Shown here: piece after piece, positions 17,551 to 28,434 of the stretch
Numbering within the stretch: the first letter of the stretch is position 1
How the letters are laid out: each line of letters begins with the position of its first letter
Source of the DNA: Streptomyces bauhiniae
GTDB taxonomy: Bacteria; Actinomycetota; Actinomycetes; Streptomycetales; Streptomycetaceae
DNA length: 64,000 nucleotides
Direction of reading: 5' to 3'
Assembly: GCF_004784475.1 (NCBI RefSeq)
Contig: NZ_SRRT01000007.1
Location: 62,001-126,000, forward strand
Position numbers and translations under genes: made by a program
Notes under the pieces: model-generated
The model's database searches: none
What the model saw: the letters and a program-made list of their open reading frames with translations, nothing else
What the model was told of the DNA's origin: nothing

Positions 17551-18846
17551 TCAGGTGTTCCAGGTGCGGGTGCGCGCCGGGAGGCCCGAGGTGCCGGTCT
17601 CCGGGGTGCGGACGGCGAGGACCTGGTTGACGCCGATCTGGTTGCGCTCGAAGGCCAGCGCGGAGGCCGCCATGTACAGCCGCCAGACGCGGGCGCGGCC
17701 GAACCCGGCGAGCCGCGTCGCGCGGGCCCAGTCGCCCTCCAGGTTGGCCACCCAGGCGCGCAGGGTGCGGGCGTAGTGCTCGCGCAGCGACTCCACGTCC
17801 CGTACCTCGAACCCGGCGCGCTCCAGCATGGTGACGGTGGTGCCCAGCGGGGCGAGTTCGCCGTCGGGGAAGACGTAGGAGTCGATGAAGGCGTCCACCT
17901 CGTACGCCGTCTCGTCCTGCTGGGGGCGGCGGGCGATCTGGTGGTTGAGCAGGCGTCCGCCGGGCTTCAGGAGGCCGTACAGGTCGCGTGCGTAGTCCAG
18001 GTAGCGTTCGGCGCCGACGTGTTCGGCCATGCCGATGGAGGAGATCGCGTCGTAGGGGCCGTCGCGGACGTCGCGGTAGTCCTGGACGCGGATCTCGACC
18101 CGGTCGGTGAGGCCCTCGTCGGCGACGCGCTTGCGGGCGAAGGCGGCCTGCTCCTGGGAGAGGGTGACGCCGACGACGCTGACCCCGTGCTCGCGGGCGG
18201 CGTGCACGGCCATCGAGCCCCAGCCGCAGCCCACGTCCAGCAGCCGCTGACCGGGCTTCAGGCCGAGCTTTTGGCAGACCAGTTCCAGCTTGTCGCGCTG
18301 GGCGGTCTCCAGGGAGCAGTCGTCCTCCCAGTAGGCGCAGGAGTACACCATGGACGGGCCGAGGACGAGGGCGTAGAAGTCGTTGCCCACGTCGTAGTGG
18401 TGGCTGATGGCCCGCTTGTCGGTGCGGCGGGTGTGCAGATGGCGCCGCCTGCGGACCTCCTCGCGCGGCGGGGCGGGCGGCAGCGGTGGCCCGACGAGCC
18501 GGATCAGGTCGCGGACGGCGGCCCGGGCGGCGGGGTCACGCACCGTGTCGGCGAGGGAGCGGCCGCGCCCCTCGTCGTCGTGCTCCCAGAGCAGGCCGGC
18601 CATGGCGCCGAGGGCGGTGTACAGATCGCCCTCGATGTCCAGGTCGCCGGCCACCCAGGCGCGGGCCATGCCCAGTTCGCCCGGCTTGAACAGCATGCGG
18701 CGCAGGGCGCGCCGGTTCCGTACGACGATCACGGGAGCCCCCGGCGGCCCGGCCTGGGAGCCGTCCCAGGCGCGTACCCGCACCGGGAGGGGCGCTCCCA
18801 GCAGTTGTTCGGCAACACTCACCAAGCGCGACGCGGCGTCGGCCAT
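17551..18846 (-). CDS. Cyclopropane-fatty-acyl-phospholipid synthase family methyltransferase
   Basis: 431 residues. The SAM-binding motif is DVGCGWG (204-210). Family signatures are HHYDVGNDFYALVLG (from 149) and YSCAYWEDD (168-176), the bicarbonate/active-site region of cyclopropane and mycolic-type cyclopropane synthases. The enzyme transfers methylene from SAM to the double bond of an unsaturated acyl chain in membrane phospholipid; related members methylate other lipids, so the exact product is uncertain. The ATG at 18846 has GGAGG 8 nt upstream, chosen over an upstream in-frame start. It lies downstream of ndh on the same strand, with a hairpin between. Confidence 0.88.
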   Translation of the reverse strand: MADAASRLVSVAEQLLGAPLPVRVRAWDGSQAGPPGAPVIVVRNRRALRRMLFKPGELGMARAWVAGDLDIEGDLYTALGAMAGLLWEHDDEGRGRSLADTVRDPAARAAVRDLIRLVGPPLPPAPPREEVRRRRHLHTRRTDKRAISHHYDVGNDFYALVLGPSMVYSCAYWEDDCSLETAQRDKLELVCQKLGLKPGQRLLDVGCGWGSMAVHAAREHGVSVVGVTLSQEQAAFARKRVADEGLTDRVEIRVQDYRDVRDGPYDAISSIGMAEHVGAERYLDYARDLYGLLKPGGRLLNHQIARRPQQDETAYEVDAFIDSYVFPDGELAPLGTTVTMLERAGFEVRDVESLREHYARTLRAWVANLEGDWARATRLAGFGRARVWRLYMAASALAFERNQIGVNQVLAVRTPETGTSGLPARTRTWNT

Positions 18847-18966
18847 GACGCACACCTCCAAGACGACGATCCCGGATGTCCGTTACCACGTAAACACCGC
18901 GCCGTACCCGGCACAGTCCCGCATTGGGGTTACGACAGGGCAAAACAGGGGGCGCGGCCGGGAACG

Positions 18967-19008
18967 CCGAAGGACCTCCCGCACCACGGATGGCGGAAGG
19001 TCCTTCGG
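18967..19008 (-). terminator. Terminator of ndh
   Basis: Near-perfect stem (18967-18982 with 18993-19008, one mismatch) 46 bp after the ndh stop. Confidence 0.75.
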
Positions 19009-19054
19009 GTCGAGCAGGGTGAGGGTCAGGCGGGTGAGGGGAACTGACCGGAGG

Positions 19055-20440
19055 TCAGCTCGCCTTGGCCTTCTCCTCGGTCTTCGGCGCGGCGGCGGCG
19101 ACCGGGGCGGGCTTGGCGGCCTCGTAGAACTCCTCGCGCGGGTGCTCCATGGCGCCGAGGGCGACGACCTCGCGCTTGAGGAACATGCCGAGGGTCCAGT
19201 CCGCGAAGACGCGGATCTTGCGGTTGAAGGTCGGCATGGCCAGACCGTGGTAACCGCGGTGCATGTACCAGGCGAGACGGCCCTTGAGCTTGATCTTCAT
19301 CTTGCCCATGACGATCATCGCCACGCCCTTGTGCAGGCCGAGACCCGCGACGGCGCCCTTGTTGGCGTGCTCGTAGTCCTTCTGCGGGAAGCCCCGCATG
19401 CCGGAGACCACGTTGTCGCCGAGGACCTTGGCCTGGCGCAGCGCGTGCTGGGCGTTCGGCGGGCACCAGGCGTTCTCGTTGCCCGCCTTGCGGCCGACGA
19501 GGTCGGGCACCTGGGCGTTGTCGCCCGCGGCCCAGATGTAGTCGGTGCCGGTGACCTGGAGGGTCGGCTGGCAGTCGACGTGGCCGCGCGGGCCGAGGGG
19601 CAGGCCGAAGCGGCTGAGGGCCGGGTTGGGCTTGACGCCCGCGGTCCAGACGATCGTGTCGGAGTCGACCTCGAGGCCGTTCTTCAGCACGACGTGGCCG
19701 TCGACGCAGGAGTCCATCGAGGTGGAGAGGTAGATCTCCACACCGCGGCTCTCCAGGTGCTCCTTGCCGTACTGGCCGAGCTTGGGGCCGACCTCGGGGA
19801 GGATCTTGTCGGCGGCGTCGACCAGGACGAAGCGCATGTCCTCGCGGGACACGTTCTTGTAGTACTTGGCGGCGTCGCGGGCCATGTCCTCGACCTCGCC
19901 GATGGTCTCCGCGCCCGCGAAGCCACCGCCGATGAAGACGAAGGTGAGCGCCTTGCGGCGGATCTCCTCGTCGGTCGTGGAGTCGGCCTTGTCGAGCTGC
20001 TCCAGGACGTGGTTGCGCAGGCCGATGGCCTCCTCGATGCCCTTCATACCGATGCCCTGCTCGGCGAGGCCGGGGATCGGGAAGGTGCGCGAGACCGCGC
20101 CCATGGCGATGACCAGGTAGTCGAACGGCAGCTCGTACGCCTCGCCCACGAGGGGGGCGATCGTGGCGACCTTGCGGTCCTGGTCGATGGTGGTGACCCG
20201 GCCGGTGAGGACCTCCGCCTTCGGCAGCACGCGTCGCAGCGGTACGACGACGTGGCGAGGGGAGATGTTGCCGGCGGCGGTTTCGGGGAGGAAGGGCTGG
20301 TAGGTCATGTACGACCGGGGGTCGACGACCGTGACGGTCGCCTCTCCGAAGCGCATCTTCTTGAGGATGCGCCGAGCTGCGTACAGGCCTACGTACCCAC
20401 CGCCTACTACGAGGATCCTGGGACGCTCCGTGGTGCTCAT
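19055..20440 (-). CDS. ndh: Type II NADH dehydrogenase
   Basis: 461-residue peripheral membrane flavoprotein that passes electrons from NADH to menaquinone without pumping protons. Two dinucleotide-binding folds are visible: GGGYVG at 13-18 (FAD) and GGGFAG at 171-176 (NADH). The conserved C-terminal FAD contact is WAAGDNAQVPD; the C-terminal region (HRGYHGLAMP, WTLGMFLKRE) is the membrane-binding part. The ATG at 20440 gives the normal N-terminus but has no strong ribosome site, so it may depend on a leader. A Rex-like operator and a Crp-like site lie in the 475-bp upstream region, fitting control by redox state. Confidence 0.93.
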   Translation of the reverse strand: MSTTERPRILVVGGGYVGLYAARRILKKMRFGEATVTVVDPRSYMTYQPFLPETAAGNISPRHVVVPLRRVLPKAEVLTGRVTTIDQDRKVATIAPLVGEAYELPFDYLVIAMGAVSRTFPIPGLAEQGIGMKGIEEAIGLRNHVLEQLDKADSTTDEEIRRKALTFVFIGGGFAGAETIGEVEDMARDAAKYYKNVSREDMRFVLVDAADKILPEVGPKLGQYGKEHLESRGVEIYLSTSMDSCVDGHVVLKNGLEVDSDTIVWTAGVKPNPALSRFGLPLGPRGHVDCQPTLQVTGTDYIWAAGDNAQVPDLVGRKAGNENAWCPPNAQHALRQAKVLGDNVVSGMRGFPQKDYEHANKGAVAGLGLHKGVAMIVMGKMKIKLKGRLAWYMHRGYHGLAMPTFNRKIRVFADWTLGMFLKREVVALGAMEHPREEFYEAAKPAPVAAAAPKTEEKAKAS

Positions 20441-20528
20441 GCCATCGAGTATCCACCCGCCCCGAGGGGGTAGCTCGTGCGCCCCTTCACAAGCTTGGAG
20501 AGGGGGTGTGTTATCCTCCGCCACCCGC

Positions 20529-20542
20529 GTGACGCAGGTCAT
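20529..20542. promoter_or_regulatory. Crp-like site GTGACGCAGGTCAT upstream of ndh
   Basis: Matches the Crp/FNR-type half sites GTGA-N6-TCAC at 7 of 8 positions. It lies about 90 bp upstream of the ndh start. Streptomyces Crp binds GTGA-N6-TCAC; whether this copy is used is unknown. Confidence 0.4.
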
Positions 20543-20759
20543 GTTCACAAGGGGGAACCCCACGTGAACGGGGTGCGTTGTCCATGCCGCTTGAGCTGGC
20601 TTTCCGACCTCTGCGACCCCTCCCGCGACACCCCTCCCGGGCGCTCCGGACACCCCGCCGAAACCCCGTCGCAATACGGTCGTGATCATGCTCCAGGGGC
20701 CGTCCGGACCCCGAACGGGGCAATGCGGACCCTTGCGTCCCCCACCGGGGCCGATTTCC

Positions 20760-20777
20760 TTGTGAAGAACTTCACGA
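20760..20777. promoter_or_regulatory. Rex operator-like palindrome
   Basis: TTGTGAAGAACTTCACGA matches the 18-bp Rex consensus TTGTGAA-N4-TTCACAA at 13 of 14 arm positions. Rex is the NADH/NAD+-sensing repressor of actinobacterial respiratory genes, and ndh is a known type of Rex target. The site is about 320 bp upstream of the ndh start, so the promoter would lie well upstream, giving a long leader. Confidence 0.7.
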
Positions 20778-20791
20778 AGGTTGTGCCGAGA

Positions 20792-20828
20792 GCCCCGCGA
20801 AGCGGTGTGTCAGCCGCCTCGCGGGGGC
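20792..20828 (-). terminator. Terminator of the ppx/gppA gene
   Basis: GCCCCGCGA/GCGG arm pairs with CCGC/TCGCGGGGG across a 7-8-nt loop, about 90 bp after the ppx stop. Confidence 0.6.
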
Positions 20829-20915
20829 GCTCAAACGTCGTCCGGGCTGCTCAGCCGCACACTACTGGACAGTAACAAGCCGTGCCAGTAAGGGTGTCGG
20901 AAAGGCCGCGCGGAG

Positions 20916-21857
20916 TCAGGCGATGGACCACGCGATGCCGTCGAGGATGTCGTGCTCGCTGACGACGACCTCCTCGGCACCGGTGCGCTCCATGATCGAG
21001 AGCAGTACGAGGGCGCCCGCGCCGATCACGTCGACCCGGCCGGGGTGCATGGAGGGGATCTCCGCGCGCTCGGCGTGCGAGGAGCTGAGCAGCCACTCGG
21101 TGATCTGGCGGACGCGGGCCCGCGAGATCCGGGAGTGGTGGATGCGGGCGGAGTCGTACTCCGGCAGCTCCAGGGCGATGGCGGCCACCGTGGTGACCGA
21201 GCCCGCGAGGCCGACCAGGGTGCGCGCGTCGTCCAGCGGCACGGTCTCGGCGGCCAGGTCCAGCGCGGCCGCGATGTCCGTCCTTATGGCGGCGACCTGC
21301 TCGTGCGCCGGCGGGTCGGTGACCTTGCCGTCGTGCACCAGATGCCGCTCGGTCAGCCGTACGCAGCCGATGTCCACCGACCGCGCGGCGCCCACGTGGT
21401 CGTCCCCCACGACGAACTCCGTGGAGCCGCCGCCGATGTCCACCACCAGGTACGGCTTCTCCAGGTGGTCGCCGCCGGACAGCTCCCGGGTCGCGCCGGT
21501 GAAGGAGAACTCGGCCTCCTGGTCGCCGGTGATGACCTCCGGCTCCACGCCGAGGATGTCCACGACCCCGCGTACGAACTCGTCCCGGTTCTCGGCGTCG
21601 CGCGAGGCGGAGGTGGCGACGAACCGCACCCTGGTCGCGCCGAGTTCGCGGATGACCCCGGCGTACTCCCGGCAGGCGGCGAAGGTGCGCTCCAGCGCCT
21701 CGGGGGCGAGGCGGCCGGTGCGGTCGACGCCCTGGCCGAGCCGGACGATCGTCATCCGGCGGTCCAGGTCGGTCAGTTCACCCGTCTCGGGGTCGGCGTC
21801 CGCGACCAGCAGGCGGATGGAGTTGGTGCCGCAGTCCACGGCGGCCACACGGGTCAT
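20916..21857 (-). CDS. Ppx/GppA family exopolyphosphatase
   Basis: 313 residues of the ASKHA actin-like fold that hydrolyses polyphosphate ends or pppGpp. Phosphate-1 motif VAAVDCGTNSIRLLVAD, phosphate-2 VVDIGGGSTEFVVG, and conserved QEAEFSFTGA and LAGSVTTVAAIAL. It is short: only the core Ppx domain, lacking the C-terminal HD domain of the E. coli enzyme, as in many actinobacteria. ATG at 21857 with GGAGG; it overlaps the preceding DUF501 stop by 4 nt (ATGA), so the two are translationally coupled. Last gene of the divIC-DUF501-ppx cluster. Confidence 0.9.
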   Translation of the reverse strand: MTRVAAVDCGTNSIRLLVADADPETGELTDLDRRMTIVRLGQGVDRTGRLAPEALERTFAACREYAGVIRELGATRVRFVATSASRDAENRDEFVRGVVDILGVEPEVITGDQEAEFSFTGATRELSGGDHLEKPYLVVDIGGGSTEFVVGDDHVGAARSVDIGCVRLTERHLVHDGKVTDPPAHEQVAAIRTDIAAALDLAAETVPLDDARTLVGLAGSVTTVAAIALELPEYDSARIHHSRISRARVRQITEWLLSSSHAERAEIPSMHPGRVDVIGAGALVLLSIMERTGAEEVVVSEHDILDGIAWSIA

Positions 21858-22423
21858 CGCTGCTCCTCCGCACCGGACTCGGCAGTCTCGTCGGGTTCCG
21901 CCGCGCAGGCGCCGGGGACCACGCACGGGCCCTTCGCCCACCACTCGGGCAGCATGGCGATGGCCTCGTCGCCCAGCGGGTTCACGCCCGGTCCGGCGGC
22001 CAGCGAGTGGGCAACCAGCACGTGCAGGCACTTCACCCGGTCGGGCATGCCGCCCGCGCTGGGGAAGCCCGCCAGCACCTCGATCTCGTCCCGGCGCCGG
22101 ATGTAGTCCTCGTGCGCCGCCCGGTAGGCCGCGGCCAGCTCCGGGTCGGTCCCCAGCCGCTCGGTCATCTCCTTCATGACGCCGTTGGCCTCCAGCGTGC
22201 CGATGGCCGAGTTGGCGCGCGGGCACGTCAGGTAGTACGTCGTCGGGAAGGGCGTGCCGTCGGGCAGCCGGGGCGCCGTCTCCACGACGTCCGGCTGGCC
22301 GCAGGGGCAGCGGTGGGCGATGGCCCGCAGGCCGCGCGGCGGGCGGCCGAGCTGGAGCTCGAAGGCGGCGATGTCCGCCTCGGTGGGCTCGGTGCGCGGG
22401 GTGTGGGGCGGGGGCGTTTCCAT
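21854..22423 (-). CDS. DUF501 domain protein
   Basis: 189 residues. A conserved actinobacterial family that nearly always sits between divIC and ppx. Cysteine-bearing segments (AHRCPCGQPDVVET, LTCPRANSAIG, RVKCLHVLVAHSLAAG) suggest a metal-binding or redox role, but function is unknown. The ATG at 22423 has GGAAG 6 nt upstream and is preferred over a GTG at 22456, which has none. Its stop overlaps the ppx start. Confidence 0.85.
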   Translation of the reverse strand: METPPPHTPRTEPTEADIAAFELQLGRPPRGLRAIAHRCPCGQPDVVETAPRLPDGTPFPTTYYLTCPRANSAIGTLEANGVMKEMTERLGTDPELAAAYRAAHEDYIRRRDEIEVLAGFPSAGGMPDRVKCLHVLVAHSLAAGPGVNPLGDEAIAMLPEWWAKGPCVVPGACAAEPDETAESGAEEQR

Positions 22424-22469
22424 GACTGCTTCCGTAAGTGGCTTGTCTTCGGTCACCGGCGGGTGCCGG

Positions 22470-22946
22470 TCACTGGTCGGAGGCGTCGGACCTGTCGACG
22501 CCGTCCCAGACGTTGGCGTACCAGGGCCGGTGGGCGGCGCCCCGGTCGCTGCGGGACTGCTGGGCGGCGCCGGGGTCGATCACGACGTACCCGGTCTCGC
22601 CGGGCATCACATAGTGCAGCCTGCGCCGGATCTGCTGTTCGGCGTAGGCGTCGTCCTGCCAGCGGGCCTTGACGTCCCGGAGCTGCTCCACCCGGGCGCG
22701 GGCCTGCTCCTGGCGGTGCCTCAGGTCCGCGATCTCGGCGCGCTGGGAGACGTACTGCCGCATCGGGTAGGCGAGCGCCACGATCATCGAGCACAGCACC
22801 AGGGCCAGCAGGGCGGCGCGGCCGGTGAGGCGGGAGCGGCGGACCTGCCGCTTGGCCTGGGAGCGGTAGACGCGGGCCGCCGTCTGCTCGCCGAGCAGCC
22901 GCAGCCTGGTCGTGGTGGAGAAACGGTCCCGGTCCCTCGCGGCCAT
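22470..22946 (-). CDS. divIC: DivIC/FtsB-type septum formation initiator
   Basis: 158-residue bitopic cell-division protein. A basic cytoplasmic N-terminus (about 1-45), one transmembrane helix (about 46-64, LLALVLCSMIVALAYPM), an extracytoplasmic coiled coil (about 66-100, AEIADLRHRQEQARARVEQL), then the conserved C-terminal tail (HYVMPGETGYVVIDP). It works with FtsL and DivIB/FtsQ to activate septal peptidoglycan synthesis, in Streptomyces mainly at sporulation septa. The ATG at 22946 with GGAG upstream gives the family length. Downstream of eno after a hairpin, and first gene of the divIC-DUF501-ppx run. Confidence 0.9.
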   Translation of the reverse strand: MAARDRDRFSTTTRLRLLGEQTAARVYRSQAKRQVRRSRLTGRAALLALVLCSMIVALAYPMRQYVSQRAEIADLRHRQEQARARVEQLRDVKARWQDDAYAEQQIRRRLHYVMPGETGYVVIDPGAAQQSRSDRGAAHRPWYANVWDGVDRSDASDQ

Positions 22947-23026
22947 CTGGCTCTCCGCCTCCACTGTGCCTGTGCGTCTTCTGCTGTGCGTGTGCCGCTG
23001 TGCGTGTGCTTCTGGGCTCACACGTG

Positions 23027-23071
23027 CGTACGTCCCCGGACACGGTACGGGACCGCGTCCGGGGACGTACG
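23027..23071 (-). terminator. Terminator of eno
   Basis: A 15-bp perfect stem (23027-23041 with 23057-23071), 15-nt loop, 40 bp after the eno stop and before divIC. Beside it, 22970-23010 carries short GTGCGTGTGC repeats of unknown meaning. Confidence 0.8.
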
Positions 23072-23110
23072 TACGACGGGCGGGGGCCGGCTCGTGCCGA
23101 CCCGCCGGGG

Positions 23111-25426
<2,316 letters not shown>

Positions 25427-25427
25427 T

Positions 25428-25640
25428 CACCGACGCCTGCGAGGTGAGCTGTCGGGTTCGGGCCGGTTGAGTTGCCCGGCCACCCCTCCCCGGTACTGCT
25501 GGAAGGCGTGGCTCCACCCCAAGCCCGTCCCGGTGTCAGACACCGGTCCGGGCACCTACCTTGGGTCCCCCGCTCCTGCCTACGGCGCTTGACGCGACGG
25601 TTGTCCCCGACGGCCGCTGGCAGGATTCGGCGTTGCGGCC
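25428..25640 (-). ncRNA. ydaO/yuaA (cyclic di-AMP) riboswitch leader of rpfA
   Basis: Read on the minus strand, the leader holds the hallmark ydaO segments in order: CCGAATCCTGCC near 25617-25630, GGGGGACCCAAGGTAGGTGC near 25550-25569, and CGACAGCTCACCTCGCAGGC near 25435-25454, joined by long GC stems (e.g. ACCGGTGTCTGACACCGG). The motif ends about 15 nt before the rpfA start. The class binds c-di-AMP and usually switches gene expression off. From memory, S. coelicolor rpfA has the same element. Confidence 0.88.
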
Positions 25641-25764
25641 ACGGGGGCTCGTGGTGACGAGCGGTCCCGACCGTAGACATGCCGCGCGGCGAAATTCAAA
25701 GACGATCAGGTCTTCTGAGAGTCATCCCACACTTTCGCCAAATAGGACATATAAGAAGATAGCG

Positions 25765-25792
25765 GGGCGTCAAATGCCGCTGTGTGACGCCC
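25765..25792 (-). terminator. Terminator hairpin of rpfC
   Basis: GGGCGTCA (25765-25772) pairs with TGACGCCC (25785-25792) just past the rpfC stop. The A/T-rich patch beyond it (25740-25762) fits the rpfA promoter region upstream of the riboswitch. Confidence 0.6.
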
Positions 25793-25799
25793 GTTCGCC

Positions 25800-26825
25800 C
25801 TATTCGCCCGGCAGTTTGAGGGTCTGACCCGGGTCGACATGGTTCGGGTTCGCGCCGATGGCCTGCTTGTTCGCGGAGTAGAGGGCCTCCCAGCCGCCGT
25901 CCACGTCAAGGGAGTCGGCGATGGAGCCGAGGGTGTCACCGTCGCGGACGGTGTAGGTGCCCGGAGAGGTGGTGGCGTGGCGGCCCGTGCCGGCCGTGTG
26001 CTGACCTTCCGTCACGCTCTCCTCGGCACTGCCGCCGCGGTGACGGCCGCCGCCGAGGTCGCCGGTGTCGACGAGGCTCCAGGAGCCGCCGTCCTCCCAC
26101 GACTCGTCGTCCTCCGTCGCGGGGGCGCTGGAGGGCGAACCGCCGTCCTGGTAGCCGTGACCGGCGGCCGGGGGCGCGGACGCGTCGGAGCGGGAGGCGC
26201 CGGTGTCCTTCTCGGAGTCGCCGGCGGTGTCCTTCTCGCTCGCGCTCGGGGACGGCTTGCCGGTCTCCTTGGCAGAGGAGTCGGACGAGTCGGACGACGG
26301 GGAGGAATTACCCAGTCCGGACGAGCCGGACCCATCGGACGAAGCGCCCGCGTCGGGGGCCTCGCTCGACTTGCCGGCGTCCTTGTCCGAGCCGCCCTGG
26401 TCGGCGGACGGGGACTCGCTCACGCCCGTGTCGACGTCCACCGAGCCGGAGTTGGAGGTGAGCCCGGCGAGCAGGGCGCAGGTGGCCCAGTGGGTGGTGC
26501 CCTGGTCGGCCAGGATCTTCTCGGCCACCGAGATCTGCTGCGAACGGCTGGCCTGGTCGGCGCTGGCCGCGTACTGCGTGCCGCCGTACTTGTCCCAGTC
26601 GTCCTGGGATATCTGGAGGCCGCCGTAGTAACCGTTGCCGGTGTCGGCGCTCCAGGAGCCTCCGCTCTCGCACTCGGCGACCTTGTCCCAGGTGGTGCCG
26701 TCGGCCGCGTTGGCGCTCGCCGCCCCGAGGAGCGGGATGGCGATGGCGGACGTGGTCACGCCGGCCGCGACGAGGAGCGCCGGAGCCTGGCGGGGGCGAC
26801 GGTGCCTACCGTTCCCGGAGAGCAT
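25800..26825 (-). CDS. rpfC: Second resuscitation-promoting factor-like protein (RpfC type)
   Basis: 341 residues. Signal peptide about 1-40 (cleavage near ANA); Rpf domain about 42-118 with catalytic E53 in AECESGGSWS; then an unusually long acidic Ser/Asp/Gly-rich linker (about 125-285); C-terminal LysM (YTVRDGDTLGSIADSLDV, ending DPGQTLKLPGE). Paralogue of rpfA immediately downstream on the same strand, but its own 5' region is only ~120 bp and holds no riboswitch. The ATG at 26825 has AAAGG 8 nt upstream. It likely remodels peptidoglycan outside the cell, tethered or spaced by the linker. Confidence 0.9.
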   Translation of the reverse strand: MLSGNGRHRRPRQAPALLVAAGVTTSAIAIPLLGAASANAADGTTWDKVAECESGGSWSADTGNGYYGGLQISQDDWDKYGGTQYAASADQASRSQQISVAEKILADQGTTHWATCALLAGLTSNSGSVDVDTGVSESPSADQGGSDKDAGKSSEAPDAGASSDGSGSSGLGNSSPSSDSSDSSAKETGKPSPSASEKDTAGDSEKDTGASRSDASAPPAAGHGYQDGGSPSSAPATEDDESWEDGGSWSLVDTGDLGGGRHRGGSAEESVTEGQHTAGTGRHATTSPGTYTVRDGDTLGSIADSLDVDGGWEALYSANKQAIGANPNHVDPGQTLKLPGE

Positions 26826-26948
26826 GCGGTTGCCTTTCGTGCGACAGCGGTACGGCGTGGCGAGTGGTACTCGGCGCCACACTGATGGGTGAACGTAGCG
26901 TCAGACGAACACTTGTCACAAGTTCATGCCGCAGAGATCACATGAAGA

Positions 26949-28316
26949 TCACATAGTTGAACGTCCGTCATGTGTGCTTTCACGACTGGGACCGACCGGT
27001 GTGAACTCCACCGGCAGTGTGCGCAGTCCACGCATGATCAGCCCGCCGCGCCAGCGGAGTTCGGCCGGATCGGCCCCCAGGGCGAGGTCCGGCAGCCGGG
27101 TGAGCAGGGTGGCCAGCGCGGTCTGTCCCTCCAGCCGGGCGAGCGGCGCGCCCACGCAGTAGTGGATGCCGTGTCCGTATCCCAGGTGCTGGTTGTCGCG
27201 GCGTCCGAGATCCAGCAGGTCCGGGTCGGCGAACCGCTCCGGGTCGCGGTCCGCCGCCGCGAGGACCACCAGCACCGGGTCGCCGGCCGCGATGTCCTGG
27301 CCGCCAATGGTGAGCGGCTCGGTGGCATAACGCCAGGTCGCCAGCTCCACCGGCCCGTCGTAGCGCAGCAGTTCCTCCACTCCGGTCTGGAGCAGGCCGG
27401 TCTCCCCCGCCGCCAGCGAGAGTTGGAGCCGATGGCGCTCCTCGGGGTGGGTGAGCAGCGCGTAGGTGCCGTTGCCGATGAGGTTGACGGTGGTCTCGAA
27501 GCCCGCGAACAGCAGGATGAAGGCCATGGCGGCGGCCTCGTTCTCGGTGAGGTGCTCACCGTGGTCGGAGGCCCGGATGAGCGCCGAGATGAGGTCCTCG
27601 CCGGGCGCGGGCTCGGCGGGGAGCGCCTGGCGCTTGCGGTGGATGAGGTCCGCGAGATAGCCCCGCATCTTCTTCACCGAACGCGCCACCCCGCCCCTGG
27701 GCCCGCCGCCGTGCCGGATCATCATCCCGGCCCAGTCCCGGAAGTCGTCCTGGTCCTCTCGCGGGACGCCGAGCAGGTCGCAGATGGCGTAGATGGGGAG
27801 CGGGAAGGCGAACTCGTGGATGAGGTCGGCCGAACCCTTCTCGGCGAACCGGTCGATGAGGTCGTCCGTCAGCTCCTGCACCCGGCCCGCGAACTCGGCG
27901 ACCCGGCGCGGGGTGAACGCCTTGCTGACCAGCCGGCGCAGCCGGGTGTGGTCCGGCGGGTCGATGTTCAGCAGGTGGGTCATCAGGTCGGCCTTGCGCT
28001 CACCGGGGATACCGGTCTTGCCCTTGGCCTGCGCGGTCTCGGCGTGGTGCGCCGGGTTCTTGCTGAGCCGCTGGTCGGCCAGGGCCTGCTTGGCATCGGC
28101 GTACCGGGTGACCAGCCAGGCGTCCACCCCACTGGGCAGCTTGGTCCAGCGCACGGGAGCGTGCTCCCGGAGCCAGGCGTAGGCGGGGTAGGGGTCGGCG
28201 GCGAACTCCCAGGTGAAGAGGTCCGGGGCGGGTCCCTGGGCGGGGGCCTCGGCGGTGTCCTCGGCGGGGGCTCCGGGGGTGGGGTCGTCGGGAGTGGGCT
28301 GGTGCGGCTGGGTCAC
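26949..28316 (-). CDS. Cytochrome P450 (CYP107-like)
   Basis: 455 residues. Haem ligand C387 in GYGHGIHYCVGAPLARLEG; oxygen-activating I-helix AGFETT (271-276), with E-T-T in place of the more common D-T-T; ExxR at 315-318. A Pro/Ala/Glu-rich N-terminal extension of about 32 residues precedes the fold. No ferredoxin or reductase gene is adjacent, so redox partners must be encoded elsewhere. The substrate cannot be predicted. The GTG start has GGGGA touching it, so translation may be weak or the transcript short-leadered; no better start exists before residue 112. Confidence 0.9.
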   Translation of the reverse strand: MTQPHQPTPDDPTPGAPAEDTAEAPAQGPAPDLFTWEFAADPYPAYAWLREHAPVRWTKLPSGVDAWLVTRYADAKQALADQRLSKNPAHHAETAQAKGKTGIPGERKADLMTHLLNIDPPDHTRLRRLVSKAFTPRRVAEFAGRVQELTDDLIDRFAEKGSADLIHEFAFPLPIYAICDLLGVPREDQDDFRDWAGMMIRHGGGPRGGVARSVKKMRGYLADLIHRKRQALPAEPAPGEDLISALIRASDHGEHLTENEAAAMAFILLFAGFETTVNLIGNGTYALLTHPEERHRLQLSLAAGETGLLQTGVEELLRYDGPVELATWRYATEPLTIGGQDIAAGDPVLVVLAAADRDPERFADPDLLDLGRRDNQHLGYGHGIHYCVGAPLARLEGQTALATLLTRLPDLALGADPAELRWRGGLIMRGLRTLPVEFTPVGPSRESTHDGRSTM

Positions 28317-28434
28317 TCCCCGACGGTATCCGGCGGGCCGGGGTGGGGGCGGGTCGGCTCCTTTCTGCTGGGTCTGCTGGGGCCGGCTCTGTGCCGGTGG
28401 GGGGCCCGCGCCGGTGTGGGCCCGCCCGGCCGGG

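Larger units (their letters stand above)
20441..20915. other. Long ndh promoter/leader region
   Basis: 475 bp between ppx and ndh with no gene. It contains, from ppx towards ndh: the ppx terminator, a Rex-like palindrome, a GTTCAC...GTGAAC hairpin (20543-20548 with 20564-20569) enclosing a G-run/C-run pair, and a Crp-like site. The region is long for a minus-strand promoter and suggests layered regulation. Confidence 0.55.
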
